A stretch of DNA of 64,000 nt. Origin: Telmatactis stephensoni (Eukaryota; Cnidaria; Anthozoa; Actiniaria; Isophelliidae). Both the position numbers and the translations under genes were made by a program. Below, one piece after another: positions 43,081 to 54,170 of this stretch. Position 1 is the first letter of the stretch. The number at the start of each line of letters is the position of its first letter. The notes under the pieces were generated by a model. It was not told the origin of the DNA and ran no database searches. It was given only the letters and a program-made list of their open reading frames with translations. The DNA lies in NCBI GenBank assembly GCA_029948255.1, contig JALIZF010001862.1, positions 985,300 through 1,049,299 on the forward strand. Reading direction: 5' to 3'.

Positions 43081-46000
43081 CTGATGAAATATATTAAGAA
43101 GTTATTAGAAACAATAGGCCATATGCACTAACAGTTCACGTGACCCGATCTCCCCTAAATCAAGCGGCACCGTCAGAAGTACAAAAAGCATCTCGATATT
43201 AGTAAAAGTGCAAAATTTCAGCTCATAATGTAATACAGGAGAAATGACAGCAAATTTAAGATTGGTTAAGATTTTGGAAAAATGCGTTGGATTGCAAGCT
43301 CGTGCCATTCAACGCGCTTTTCCGAACGAATCTTAAGAAAAATAGTCTTCTTATTTATGTACATCGTTAGCAAAGAATTCATTGCAGTACGTATATACTA
43401 TACATGACCACCTACTCGTTAACTAAGAACTAGAAATGACAATGACAGATTTGGATAATAATAGACTTGAATAATCCACAAAATCGACCTACCATTGTAA
43501 CAATCTCCCGAAACACAGTCTTGACAACTGTCACCAATGTATCCCTCGAGGCACTGACAAATGTACTGACCAGATCCCCGTGGGTAAGAGGGGTGGGGTA
43601 GACATTTGCCACCATTTTCACACGGACACATCACGATGCGTACTGTTACGGTGATGACGTCAACAGCGTTACATTCATCTGTGACGTTAAAAGTAAATTT
43701 CTGGCTGTCACGTGATGTCACGTTCCATTTTAGTAAACCAGAAGAACTGAAAGTGAAGCCACTACGAACTGTAGAACTGATCAGTGAGTACTTTATAGGA
43801 CGATTATCAGGATCAGATGCGTAAAGCTGTAGTTGTAGATATTCTCCCAAAACTGCATAACGCAGTGACTGGTTCTCATCGAAGGACGGTGCTTTGTTAT
43901 CTGAAAAATATTGTGATATTAGAATGTATTAAGGGAATTAATTAATTAATTAATGTACTAAGGAAACGTCGAAGTATATAATCTTTGTACAAACCTTTTC
44001 GTTTTGACCAGGAGTATTGATTAATTTCCGGCATGCATTGCTGGCACCAGTCACGTGGGTTCGCCTGATTGGCAGCGAAACAGTGTCCACGAATTACACA
44101 AGCGTTTTTCTACAGTAAAGCCAAAGCAGCGTTAGTGTTAAGAGGTGGAGAATTTCTCGATTCTTTAAAGTTTATTATTAGGGAGAACTTGATCAGCTTT
44201 TCACATTTCTTCTCAGACCCAACTAATGTTAACAATTTCTTAACCAGGCCTCTTTTTCAGTGTCCGCCAGGTCTACAAGACGTATCGTTTCTCTCATCAT
44301 TTTTATCTTTTTTTGTTTTTATCTTTTTGGAGAATGACTGTAAGTAACTATATCTTAAACATTTCATATATTATTCATATACTACTCCAATGAAACAAAT
44401 TCTGAGTAACTGCCTGGATACCCATAAATAAGAAAGCATAAATAAATACCACTTATTAGATATTTTCTTGTGTATTACGGGCTGATATTTTACAAGTCGC
44501 GTATGTATTTGCGAGCGATGAGTAAAATGACGTCAGTCCGTACTGCACAAGAAAATATCTAATAAAGGATTTATTATACAATTGCTTTTTCGCTGTGGTT
44601 TTAAACAGTATTTTTATTATCAAAACAGCCCTTTTTGCAAACCAGTGCGTGGGAAACCGTCAAACCGGTTTGAAGCCTTGACGTCATACAGGGCTGAATA
44701 CGCAAACCGAATTTCTAGAGGGTATTACTGTCCCATATTGGCCCTCAAATGATACCTTATTTGGTAAATTTACGTCACAATTGTATAAGAAATGATAGTA
44801 TTTTGAACTTCGTCTTACTTTCAGGGAACAAATGGCTGACTTGTCACAGGCAATACAAACAGAGTCGTACGAAATAAATCGCATCCGCTGAGGACTCTTG
44901 CGCTTGCCATCATTTGAAATCGATATCCAAAGTCCCGCTACAGGGGTACCCTCGTTGTCGTAGTCACCAGGTCTTATGGGAGAATTTGGAAGATTACATC
45001 TTACGCCATATATGTCAAACATTTCTCCAGGTCGTTTGATCTCAAATGGTTTGGGTATCCAGTTGCTTGGGAATAGCTGTAGATTTCACATGTTAGAAAG
45101 ATCACGTGTAAGCTAACTAGAGAACTTAGATAATTCAATACTAAACTATACAAAGATCGGCAGAAACTAGAGGAATGTTGTTAAGACAATTCCTATCGTT
45201 TGTACTGCACTTCATTTTCCTAGCTTAAAAATTGTGTTATGGGGACAAAAATCTGTCCCTGGGATCACTCCCATGGAATCAAACTTTTTGTAAGTGTTCA
45301 CCATGTCCCCTAGTTTCTGCCGTGCTTAAAAGCATCAGTGTATAGTGAATGCAATAATACCAGAAGTAAAAGAAAGTTCGAATTCCTTCTGTTCCCCATC
45401 CACTCTTGACAACCCTTTTATAAGTACATCAAATATTTGTTTTTCTTTGCTTTCTGCAATCTAGAAAAACTAACCTTGAATTCTTGAGAATGACAAGTTA
45501 GTTTTTCGGAGTCGATAAAACCAAGTCCATAAATGTAGGTTTTTTTGCAGGGTCGTTTCCGAATGTCACATAATCCTCCATCAAAAATGCTGCAATACAA
45601 TAACAGCCACAGTGTCACAATCAAGTATATTTTCCTGAGACAGTAAGGTCATTCTCCACTCACCCCAGTAATTCAGGAACTACGTCGATGCTCATGGAAC
45701 AATCATTAGACGTATAACCTTCTTCGCATACGCATGTTCCATTTAGACAGTAGCCATGGTTACTACAGTCACCTGGACACAGGTAATAGCCGATCTCGTC
45801 TGGCGGTTGTAGTTTCCCTTCGGCATCTTTTTTGTACAACCCAATGTTTTTTAACGCGACTTCCTCACACGTTTCTTTCATTGAATCGAAACCCGCTCTA
45901 GCGAATCCTAAATCGCCGTTAAGCTTAAAATTCAAAGAAAACAAAATTAGTGTTAATATAGTCGAAGCTTTCTTTGCGGTACATGTCACAAACCATTGTG

Positions 46001-49000
46001 TTCATTTAAGTGGTCGCTTACGAGAGCTTCAAAACAAAGAAAAACAGATGCGGATCCAAGAATAACCTTTGGAGGGGGATGCAGGAATAACCTCGGGACT
46101 CGGGAGGGGGGGGGGGGAGGGGGATCCAAGAATAACCTCGGGAGGGGAGGGGTGGAGATGCAGCATTATAGAAATCGAAAGCCTTTCAGGGGATGCAGAG
46201 GACATTTTGGAAAAGTGTCGAGAATGTCTCAGAAGGGGGTTGTGCACCTCGTGCATCTCCCCTCCAATTCCGCTCCTGAAAAAGGCAACTCGGCAGTTCC
46301 CAAAAGTGGTCATGGTTACATACGAGAATGGTTGTCTAGGCCAAGTGCATGAAAAATTGTTCGTTGTATAAAAACTACTTAAGAAGGTGAATACTTAAAT
46401 AGCGCCAGTTTTGAAAGGTTATTTAACTTTAAAAAGATTTTACCTGTAAATCAGTAATACATTCTCGCATTGGGATTGACATCTTAAAACCAGGCACTTT
46501 GCTACATATCTTCCCTGCTTTCGTATCTTCAATGACACGTTTACAATACTCCGTAGCGTTTTCTTTGGACATGAATTCCGGTAATACTTCTCGTCTGGCA
46601 CGATTACTTGCTGAATCAAAATAAGGATCGTGCTGGTCGACGACAAAGAAATTTGTTTCTTCAATATTCATAAAAATATCGCCGTTATAGAGTGTTCCTG
46701 ATAGGGATCTTCGTCTTCGTCTTGGTCTACCGCGGAACTCGTCTGCAATATCCTTTCCTGATTCTTTTCGTTTGAAGACTTGAAAATCATTTTGATTCCA
46801 GACACATTTTGTAAATTCTTTTACGTTTCCGGGACATTGACACCACAATTTATTTTCAGCAGCAGTCAGTGCTGGCTCTGGCACATAATTTTCAAAATAA
46901 CTTTTATCACTGGGTACCCTGAAAGATAGCAAAAGATAACAGTGAACTCCTTCGAAACACACACAATTAAGGGAAATGTTTTTAGAGGGAGAGCTGTCCA
47001 CCTTAGAAAGATGGGCTTTGTACCTCAAAATGAAATTGGCAATCATGTCAGTCAACTGAGATCTATAAATTGTAGTGCGGAAGCAAAAAGGCTTTGCACC
47101 ATTTCTCAAGCTCCCTCTCAGGAATCGAACCAAATCCTCCACCGCGTGTTGCACCCATTGTAAAGTATTGAAAATAATTACAAATCATTACAAATCTTTT
47201 TAAATCATTGCAAATAAGTTTCAAATCATTGTTAGTCGAGACGTTGCATGTGGCATCTTTTTCATTATTTCCAGTGCTTAATTATTAAACTTAAATAAGA
47301 CAATTACGTTCCAAACTTGACTGCTCATAAATTGTATTAGAGAAAGTCTTAGAGTGGTTTCACTTAACCCGTGAAATAGATAGTAGACTGATGGACACTA
47401 TCAGGCCTTATTTCTATTGTTTTCTTTTGTGTCCATCTGACTATTACACACTAACTATTAGATTTTGTTTCACGGGTTAAGTGAAACCACTCTACTAAAG
47501 CTACAATTAAGATTATTCTACAGAGAAATAAAATATTTACATCCAACTATTCCCGAACGAATTCACGTTGTCGCCGTGGTTCTCCCCATCTCCTCCATAA
47601 TGAAACTCGTCATCTGCTTTGCCATTAAAATTTCCACATAGTCCACTTATACTGCCAGGTTTTATCTGGAATGTCTTGACGTAGATGCTTAGTCCCCAGT
47701 AGTCGCGCACCACCTTAACACGAGTCCCGGATGTTAAAATAACCTAAATTTAATACAAACTATCTTTAGTCTCAGGTCCATACAAATTTTGCAGGTAAAA
47801 GATTAGTCACGCAAATTCTTACAACTATGCACATTTCAATAATATATATAAATTATTGCACGATCGCGAGTGTGTGTGCATTTTAGCGCGAATAAAGGCC
47901 AAAACGAGTGCAAATATGCGATCTTATTACATGCCGATTTGAATGCCGTATTGCACAGTTTAGAGCGCGCATCGGAGCGTCGTTTGATAGAAAGAAACTT
48001 CATGCGTTGTGTGTTCTCAACCGTGTATAATACGGGAAAAAAGCAAATGGTTGTACAATAGAGGGATTTCACGGCAGCCATGTTTGTGGTCAAAATAATA
48101 GAGCTTTTTTCCCAAAAGAAATGAAATCTTTTCTAATTCAAAAACTTGTACTTGCCCACAAACATGGCTGCCATGAAATCCGGCCCTCTATAAGTAATTT
48201 ATCACATGAAAAGTTGCGTAATATGGTATGCATTTTTACTCATCTCGTCAAAATACTAAAATGAATAAAAATACACAACAGTATTTCTCAACTTTTACTG
48301 TAATAACCTTTTTATATTTTAGGGATGATTTAGATACTTTTGGTGGCAAGATTTAGATACTTTTGTCCTGTTAAAGCTGACTCGCATACGTATTATACAT
48401 CCTTAGCCTGTACTACCAGTGGTTAACCAGCGATTAGCTACTTACATTATAAGATACTGTACTTCCACGGATGTCTCTGATGATATGTGTTCCTGGTGCC
48501 AGTCCTAGCTCATTTGAACTACGTGCAAGCATTCTTAGAGGAGTTGTCGTTGAACGAACTCGCTGCTGATTGCAAACTGTAAAAAGGATAATGTCTGCTC
48601 CTTCACGTATCGCGGTGGCACAGTTGCAGGTCGGTCCCTTAGCCCTACGAGAACAGACCCATGTTCTTGTCTGCACCTGCAACGATAATATTTGCATATG
48701 TAAGTCAACTTGAGTCAAAAAATCCATATACATAAAAACTAGTTTCGCGGGCCTGTCTCTAAAAGACCTCTAGTGAATCCCATCCCACCATCCCAGAGAA
48801 CTGGAGCCCGTAGTGGAAAAAACAGCTAATGAAGTCATTTGAAACTGGCAACGCCGGTAAATTTTTAAAACCAAATTCGTTCACACGCATCGCAAATCTT
48901 CGTAACAGCATTATGTGATCATACAGCTACCCACTGTCCTAAATTGTTAAGTTGATTCCTTAACAAAATATACACTTTTTTGTTATAAATTGATGATATT

Positions 49001-51948
49001 TAAAATTTTACTACCTCGGTATCTGTTTGTGTATTCTTGTAAAGAACCAAGTCACCAACTGGAAAGAAATCGTAATACCTAAAAAAGAGAGATGATATGT
49101 ATAGTAACTGATCATATAACTGATTCGTGCAAGTAGTAGTAATTGAATTATAGCGTAAGTTTGAAATTGAACGATTCATAATGCAACAGAAAAAAGCAAC
49201 TTCAAAAACCCGTCATTCATTAGCAGGCTATAGCTACACTATAATGCTACACTGCATTTGGGTATAGTAAGCTTGCTGCATTTTACAACCCAATGTCACT
49301 ACAATGAACAATGTTGATCTAACAAACAACACTCTAAACTCACATGGTTTTTGCTGGGGGAAGGTGGAAGGGACAGGAGATAAATACTCGGGCACATGAT
49401 ATGAGAACAACATATTAAAGAAACTGGGTTTGCAGCTCACATGTGGCTAAGGCGGGAAACTAGCAACCCTCCGTGCCACTGAGGTGAATGGCAAGCGCTC
49501 ACCACTAGCAGGCCAACCCCCTTAACCATGTCACCCATAGATAGAGCAGCTTTCGTGTGGTTGTGGAATTAGCGCAGTTGCGGCACGGTTAAGACAGGAA
49601 TTTCGAATGTTTTTATAGAAAAATCACTGGAAAATTTTGCCCATTTCCTATGATAGGAAATATTTAGGAAATATCTAGGAAATTGCATATTCCTATGGAA
49701 TAGGAACTGGACAATATGTAGGAAGATACATTTTCCTAGATATTTCCTAGATATTTCCTATCATAGGAAATTGCATTTTCCTAGCCATTTCCTACCTTTT
49801 CATTTTCCTATGATAGGAAATATTTAGGAAATATCTAGGAAAATGTATTTTCCTACATTTTGTCCAGTTCCTATCATAAGAAAATGTAATTTCCTAGATA
49901 TTTCCTATCATAGGAAATGAGCAGAAATTTCCAGCGACTTATGAAACAATGCACGGACACTGTCACGCCATTGCTCTAGTCATTACACTGTCACGCCATT
50001 GCTCTAGTCATTACACTGTCACGCCATTGCTCTAGTCATTACACTGTCACGCCATTGCTCTAGTCATTATACTGTCACGCCATTGCTCTAGTCATTACAC
50101 TGTCACGCCATTGCTCTAGTCATTACACTGTTACGTCATTGCTCTAGTCATTACACTGTCACACCATTCTTCTAGCCATTACCTGCCGTCAAACGTTAAG
50201 TAATGAGGATCCGTAACAGAATGACATTCTTTCTGTGGTGTATTTTCAATTGTTACCTAGAAGTATATTAATACAATAAATGAGTATTGTGTCTAAGAAT
50301 TGTCATGAAAGTCTTCAGAAGTTTTCATCCTCGGGGACCCAGTGGCGTCCTTTTCCCCCTTTCCTTCCCCCTCCCCCTCCCCCTCCCCCTCCGGTCCTTC
50401 CCCTCCCCTTTCGCCCTGGGTCCCCGAGGATGAGACGTTTTTAGACAACTTACAATTGGGGTAAATTGACTAACTGCTGGCCTTTATGTATTGTGCATAT
50501 TTATATAATAATTGGCATATTGCGTGCGCTGTGATTGGTCGAGAACCATGGGTGATTACAATACACACGCATAGATGACGTAAGAGCATCTTACGCGCGC
50601 TCTGATTGGTTGAAATGTCTCGATGAATACTATGTAAAACAAATAGATTCCGTTTTTTTTGTGGGTCTGAACTTTAATAGAAATAAACAGAAAACTTGAA
50701 AATGTGATAGGGACGACAGTTATACCACGTCGTATGACGTTCTTTTTTGTTCTCACAACATTTGACGTCATCTGTGCATCTATTAGGGTACAGACGCACG
50801 AAAAAATGGAATCTAATTGTATCGTAAATACCTATGTAAAAATTATTTTACTGTAATATATATCTGTAATCGAAAACATGACCGAAGTCCACTTACTTTA
50901 ACGGAAGGTAACCTATACAAGTTCCAAAATTTATGGAACAGATCTGTTATAAGAAAGTGATATTCCACTGCACGGTTGTCGCCATCAAGGTTATTGCACA
51001 CTCCACTAATCTCGATAGAACGACTTTGGTTCGGAAGCAATCCATTTAACTTAAGGTCACAAGTAGTTGCAACACTCCCTGATTGAACCTTTGGCACTAG
51101 TATCTTGACCGATACAGGGAATAAAGGATTTCCTATGATAATAGGAACTGTAGGCCTGAAAGTGACCGTGATCTTGGTGTCAGGCGTGCATTCTTTCAGG
51201 CGACCATGATTTGGAGATGCTGTAACCTGAAATAAAATGTTGTCAGCTTATAAGTCAGGCCTAGGTATATTTATATTCGACGCATCATCGGGGATACTCG
51301 TCGTACCTTTTAGGGGTCAAAATCTGCAATCTTTTACCTTTTAGGGTGTTTCAGACTTAAGTGGACTACCAGAGACATAGCTGGTACCTTTTAGGGACGG
51401 TTTTGGGGGTAAATAAACTATCTTAAATAAGCATGAAAGGGACGATTTCGATGATCTGAATTGAATCTTCAAAGCACATCGATAACAAATGTTTCATTAC
51501 TTTAATTCTTTATTACTGTTTTTGAATTGGTACCTTTTAGGGGTAGAAATGAATTGTTGCCACTCCCACTCAGGTACCTTTTAGGGGTCATTTTTAAAAT
51601 TTCCGACGAGCATCCCCGTCCTCTTATATATATAGGAGTCCCCCCCGGGGCATCGTCATTGCTTAGAAAATACTTGGGTTTGCAAAATATGATCAGTGAT
51701 AGATTTGACGGCGAGGTAAGAATGAAAAGAAGGCCTTATGAAGTACCTCTATTCCTACAAAGAATTCGTTGCTGCTTCTTCCAAGACGAGTCAATTTGTT
51801 GAGAATATTCGTGTTATACCTCATACGAAGTTTGCAGCGAACCTGTAATTAATCACAAGAATACTTATTTGGTTATTAAACCACAGATCAGCAACACTAC
51901 AAGACACAACTGCATACAACTTTAGATAGAGTAAATTTCGTATGATTT

Positions 51949-52002
<54 letters not shown>

Positions 52003-53525
52003 CAAATAAACAAAACAAACAAAAGAAACAAACAAATCAATCAATAAATAAATAGATGAACGAACGAACGAACGAACGAACGAACGAACGAACGAATGAA
52101 TGAATGAATAAAATGCCGTATTTCTTACTCTCTGTCCTGGTCGAAAGTACGTCCTGCCTTTACCATCACCCGCTGGTAACTCACTCTGTCTGTTTGAACA
52201 GTCAGGATCGTCTTTATCAGCACAAATTGTTTCGGTTTTAACCGAATGCCCATCAACAAACCATTCAACAGCAAAAGACACGTTTTTCACTGGTGGAAAT
52301 TCGAACTTGCATTGCATAGTTATCGGATTAATGGGCTTTTCACGGTAAGTGACACTCGGTACAGGAACGAGACCAAAGGGAAAATCAACAATTTTGGCCT
52401 CTGTAAAACATATATATTTTAAAAAATTGTTTAGTATTGAGAAAAACATAGAGAGGGGAGGGAGGGAGGGAGGGAAGGAGGGAGGGGACGGGGAGGGTGT
52501 AGAATCAGATTCTCGAATAAACTGTGAATAGTGTGCATAGTGCATGACGCGTCTAGGAGTACGTGATTACCTTCACAATCGGGAACAATTCCAACTTGGC
52601 CCATTGGGCATGGCTGTTTGTCACCTGAAAAAGATTACTCATTGTGAGCTCAATATAGCTCGCTCTTCGCACGGCAGAAACAGAGCCATTGGAAAAAATA
52701 GGGAAATCTGGTTCCTAAGGACTGAAAAACAATTAATGTATTTTTGCATATATTAATTTCAATTGTCTGACGACCCAATATCAAGTTAAAACTAATATGG
52801 AAATTACAGGTTGTGAGCTTCAAAGTCGAATTTCAGACGGTACTAAGTGAATTTGATCAAATAATACTTTTGGTTCAATACGTTATTATTATCATTATTT
52901 TTTTTTTGGGGGGGGGGGGGGGGGCTTGTACATGTACATATGATGTTATAATCTTATCACATATTTTGAATAATGACGACAACGTGACAATGGCATGATA
53001 TTGATGATGATGACGATGACACTGCTGCTACTGATGATGATGATTATATAATAACTAAAGGAACAAAATTTGATACTTACCAGCACAGTAGGCCATTGGA
53101 CATCCAATGGTTGGTTTGAGTTTATAGACGAAGTCTTCACCACAGTTTTTAACGGATATCGTAAACTTTACTCGGCAACCTTCATTGTGCACATTTGCAC
53201 ATGCAGTGACATCCTTTACTTGATCCTTCAATGTTGGATGCCTATCATTTATCCATATTGGTGATAACGTACCACAATAGTTTGGTTCAGGTTTAGTTGT
53301 TGGGATCTGTCCTCCAGCGATACTAGTGAACTTGTACCAGCCTTCAGCAAGGTTTTTGTCGCACTTGGCTGCATATTTTGGATCCCATTTGTATTTAGTG
53401 CTTCGGAAGGGATCATTTAGAGACTTAAAAGTTTTGCAAGGATCCGGCTCAACTTGAGAATAAGTCGTTCCAATAAGTACGAGAATAAAAGCACAGTAAA
53501 TCGAAGGTGTCCTCGCAAGAGCCAT
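42547..53525 (-). CDS. Gene B: VWDE-like secreted protein with D8C, VWD, EGF and CBM14 domains (16 exons, 1,227 aa)
   Basis: Exons: 53081-53525, 52571-52624, 52129-52400, 50897-51226, 50183-50256, 49015-49078, 48446-48676, 47541-47743, 46444-46918, 45664-45923, 45475-45589, 44819-45076, 43995-44109, 43493-43900, 42877-43080, 42547-42722. All are phase-compatible; 3,684 nt is 1,228 codons. Order: signal peptide and D8C (1-148), linker (149-166), N-terminal VWDE-type region (167-367), VWD (about 368-557, from [13 protein letters not shown] to GLCGNFNG), a basic cleavage-like site (near 625), EGF (near 780), VWDE middle region, a cadherin-like plus EGF exon (966-1101), two CBM14 domains (1102-1227). 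The order to exon 14 matches von Willebrand factor D and EGF domain-containing proteins (VWDE). Terminal CBM14 domains are not part of vertebrate VWDE and match gene A instead. Probably an extracellular, possibly multimerising matrix protein. Confidence 0.87.
43493..43900 (-). CDS. Gene B exon 14: cadherin-like segment and EGF module
   Basis: [14 protein letters not shown]...[18 protein letters not shown]...GLLKWNV is an Ig/cadherin-like beta domain as in VWDE proteins; [13 protein letters not shown]...[17 protein letters not shown] is an EGF module. Confidence 0.85.
44453..44565. mobile_element. 113-bp MITE with TTATTAGATATTTTCTTGTG ends
   Basis: TTATTAGATATTTTCTTGTG on the left, reverse complement on the right, with mirrored TACGG next to them. 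In a gene B intron. Confidence 0.8.
44819..45923 (-). CDS. Gene B exons 10-12: EGF module and VWDE middle region
   Basis: Exon 45664-45923 carries [24 protein letters not shown] EGF sequence. Exon 45475-45589 reads [20 protein letters not shown] and exon 44819-45076 reads [20 protein letters not shown], both recognisable as the Cys-containing region after the first EGF in VWDE proteins. Confidence 0.85.
46444..46918 (-). CDS. Gene B exon 9: post-VWD region with basic cleavage site
   Basis: Follows the VWD core ([15 protein letters not shown]...WCQC). It contains [13 protein letters not shown], a strong furin-type site, and a second RARRE 40 or so residues later. It ends with a Cys-containing helix-like stretch ([16 protein letters not shown]). 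Confidence 0.85.
47350..47494. mobile_element. 145-bp MITE with 27-bp perfect inverted ends
   Basis: TAGAGTGGTTTCACTTAACC... at 47350-47376 and its exact reverse complement at 47468-47494. TA at both borders. Its termini (TAGAGTG...CCGTGAAA) resemble those of the 8154-8300 element. Confidence 0.88.
47541..50256 (-). CDS. Gene B exons 5-8: VWD domain
   Basis: Exons 50183-50256 ([14 protein letters not shown]), 49015-49078 ([15 protein letters not shown]), 48446-48676 and 47541-47743 ([29 protein letters not shown]) assemble one VWD domain. Junction codons are completed correctly (AG|G gives Arg; AT|G gives Met). Confidence 0.87.
48059..48190. mobile_element. 132-bp MITE with TAGAGGGATTTCACGGCAGC ends
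   Basis: TAGAGGGATTTCACGGCAGC followed by CATGTTTGTGG, mirrored at the right end (CCACAAACATGGCTGCC...CCCTCTA). In a gene B intron. Confidence 0.82.
49260..49530 (-). repeat. Probable tRNA-derived SINE
   Basis: On the minus strand GGCCTGCTAGTGGTGAGCGC is A-box-like and GGGTTGCTAGTTTCCC B-box-like about 40 bases on. The 3' body runs to about 49260 without a clear tail. Confidence 0.4.
49542..49979. mobile_element. TAGAG-family MITE split by a second MITE
   Basis: Left part 49542-49624 (TAGAGCAGCTTTCGTGTGG, CGGCACGGTTAAGACAGGAA) and right part about 49943-49979 (GCACGGACACTGTCACGCCA, GCTCTAG) belong together. Between them lies the ATTTCCTATGATAGGAAAT element. Confidence 0.65.
49626..49934. 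mobile_element. 309-bp element built from ATTTCCTATGATAGGAAAT palindromes
   Basis: The ends CTGGAAA and TTTCCAG enclose many direct and inverted copies of GGAAATAT(C/T)TAGGAAA and a 19-bp perfect palindrome ATTTCCTATGATAGGAAAT. The whole is nearly its own reverse complement. Confidence 0.75.
49958..50182. repeat. 28-bp minisatellite ending on the exon 5 splice donor
   Basis: Eight units beginning at 49958, 49986, 50014, 50042, 50070, 50098, 50126 and 50154. On the coding strand each unit contains GTAATGACTAG. The last, diverged one supplies the GTAATGGCTAG donor of gene B exon 5 (GT at 50181-50182). Confidence 0.92.
50325..50433. mobile_element. 109-bp MITE with 18-bp perfect ends and C-rich core
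   Basis: TCATCCTCGGGGACCCAG at 50325-50342 and its exact reverse complement at 50416-50433, with a CCCCCT-repeat core able to form G-quadruplex or i-motif structures. Confidence 0.82.
50510..50790. repeat. Interspersed repeat with ACGCGCGCTCTGATTGG motif
   Basis: Shares ACGCGCGCTCTGATTGGTTG and a downstream ATTTGACGTCATCTGTGCATCT-like end with 54385-54650. Non-coding; contains CCAAT-type boxes. Confidence 0.5.
50897..52400 (-). CDS. Gene B exons 3-4: N-terminal VWDE region
   Basis: Exon 52129-52400 ([36 protein letters not shown]) and exon 50897-51226 ([33 protein letters not shown]). These beta-rich segments precede VWD in VWDE proteins. Confidence 0.8.
51289..51646. mobile_element. Poly-G-ended hAT-like MITE, copy 2
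   Basis: Same interior as 26772-27144 (CATGAAAGGGACGATTTCGA, repeated ACCTTTTAGGG). The left end is shortened. Flanks GCATCATC and GCATCGTC differ at one base, consistent with an old 8-bp duplication. Confidence 0.78.
51948..52110. repeat. Compound microsatellite (AATC)n, (AAAC)n, (AACG)n
   Basis: Tetranucleotide arrays, one type following another, ending about 20 bp from the exon 3 donor of gene B. A fragment of TAGAG-family MITE end (GAGTAAATTTCGTATGA) abuts it on the left. Confidence 0.92.
52450..52500. other. GGGA-rich tract, quadruplex-capable
   Basis: GAGGGAGGGAGGGAGGGAAGG-type sequence in the intron between exons 2 and 3 of gene B. Confidence 0.6.
52571..52624 (-). CDS. Gene B exon 2: conserved 18-residue linker
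   Basis: 54-nt phase 1-1 exon [18 protein letters not shown], paralogous to gene A exon 10. Confidence 0.82.
53081..53525 (-). CDS. Gene B exon 1: signal peptide and D8C domain
   Basis: [20 protein letters not shown] is a signal peptide. D8C follows with eight Cys and [42 protein letters not shown], nearly the same as gene A exon 1. Confidence 0.9.
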
Positions 53526-53615
53526 ACTTGCCTACAAGTGAAGATTGTTGATCAAAAACAAGTAAATTTATAATGATGGTTCTGCAACGCTGACCATTCC
53601 GTGCCCTAGGGGGCT

Positions 53616-53623
53616 CTTATATA
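53616..53623 (-). promoter_or_regulatory. TATA box of gene B
   Basis: TATATAAG on the minus strand about 91 bases before the ATG, followed by conserved sequence shared with gene A. This places the transcription start some 60 bases before the ATG. Confidence 0.55.
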
Positions 53624-53639
53624 TCACGTCAATTTGCTA

Positions 53640-54035
53640 TAGAAAAAACAGTTTCTTCAGAAGCTAATATTTGATTGTTTATCCCGCTGAGTGCTATTTT
53701 TCTCGGTAAAACTTTCACAAACAAGATTTCTTGTTTATCAAATTTTCAAGATCTTCTAAAACAATTTATATCACATCTGAAGTTTGCACAGAAAAAAGGG
53801 GCTCTTACGGAAGCTTGATGTGAATCATGTAATTACCAGATAAAAATGGCAGTTCCAAGTCATAAGGAAGTTATTTACCACGTCAGTTTGCATCATAAAA
53901 AAAAGTTAAATATGAAAGCTAATATATTTGAATGATGTTTGTCGTTCAAATGAGATTTCTGTTTATAGAACAGCTAAAGCTAGTGATATTTGATTGATAC
54001 TTGCCACACATTCCGGGTTTACACTAAAATGTCTC
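53640..54035. other. Intergenic DNA upstream of gene B, nothing recognised
   Basis: AT-rich; weak internal repetition (GCTAATAT, TTGATTG) between 53655 and 54000 only. Confidence 0.4.
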
Positions 54036-54038
54036 TTA

Positions 54039-54170
54039 GCCTATTTCGGGCCCTAAAATCGCCGTAATTTTGGGCGATCGTAGGCGATTTTAGGCGATTA
54101 AGCAAAATTATCCCCAAAGATGCTCAAAACGTAAGGCGATTTTGGGCGATTTTAGGGCCCGGAATAGGCC
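54039..54170. mobile_element. 132-bp MITE with GCCTATTTCGGGCCCTAAAA ends
   Basis: The left end GCCTATTTCGGGCCCTAAAA with TCGCC is mirrored at the right (GGCGATTTTAGGGCCCGGAATAGGC). The interior repeats GGCGAT. Confidence 0.85.

Noticed and set aside
46029..46371. Overlapping ORFs of about 100 codons near a G-rich run
   Set aside because: They lie in the intron between gene B exons 9 and 10, depend on a repeated GGAGGGG-type stretch, and have no recognisable domain.
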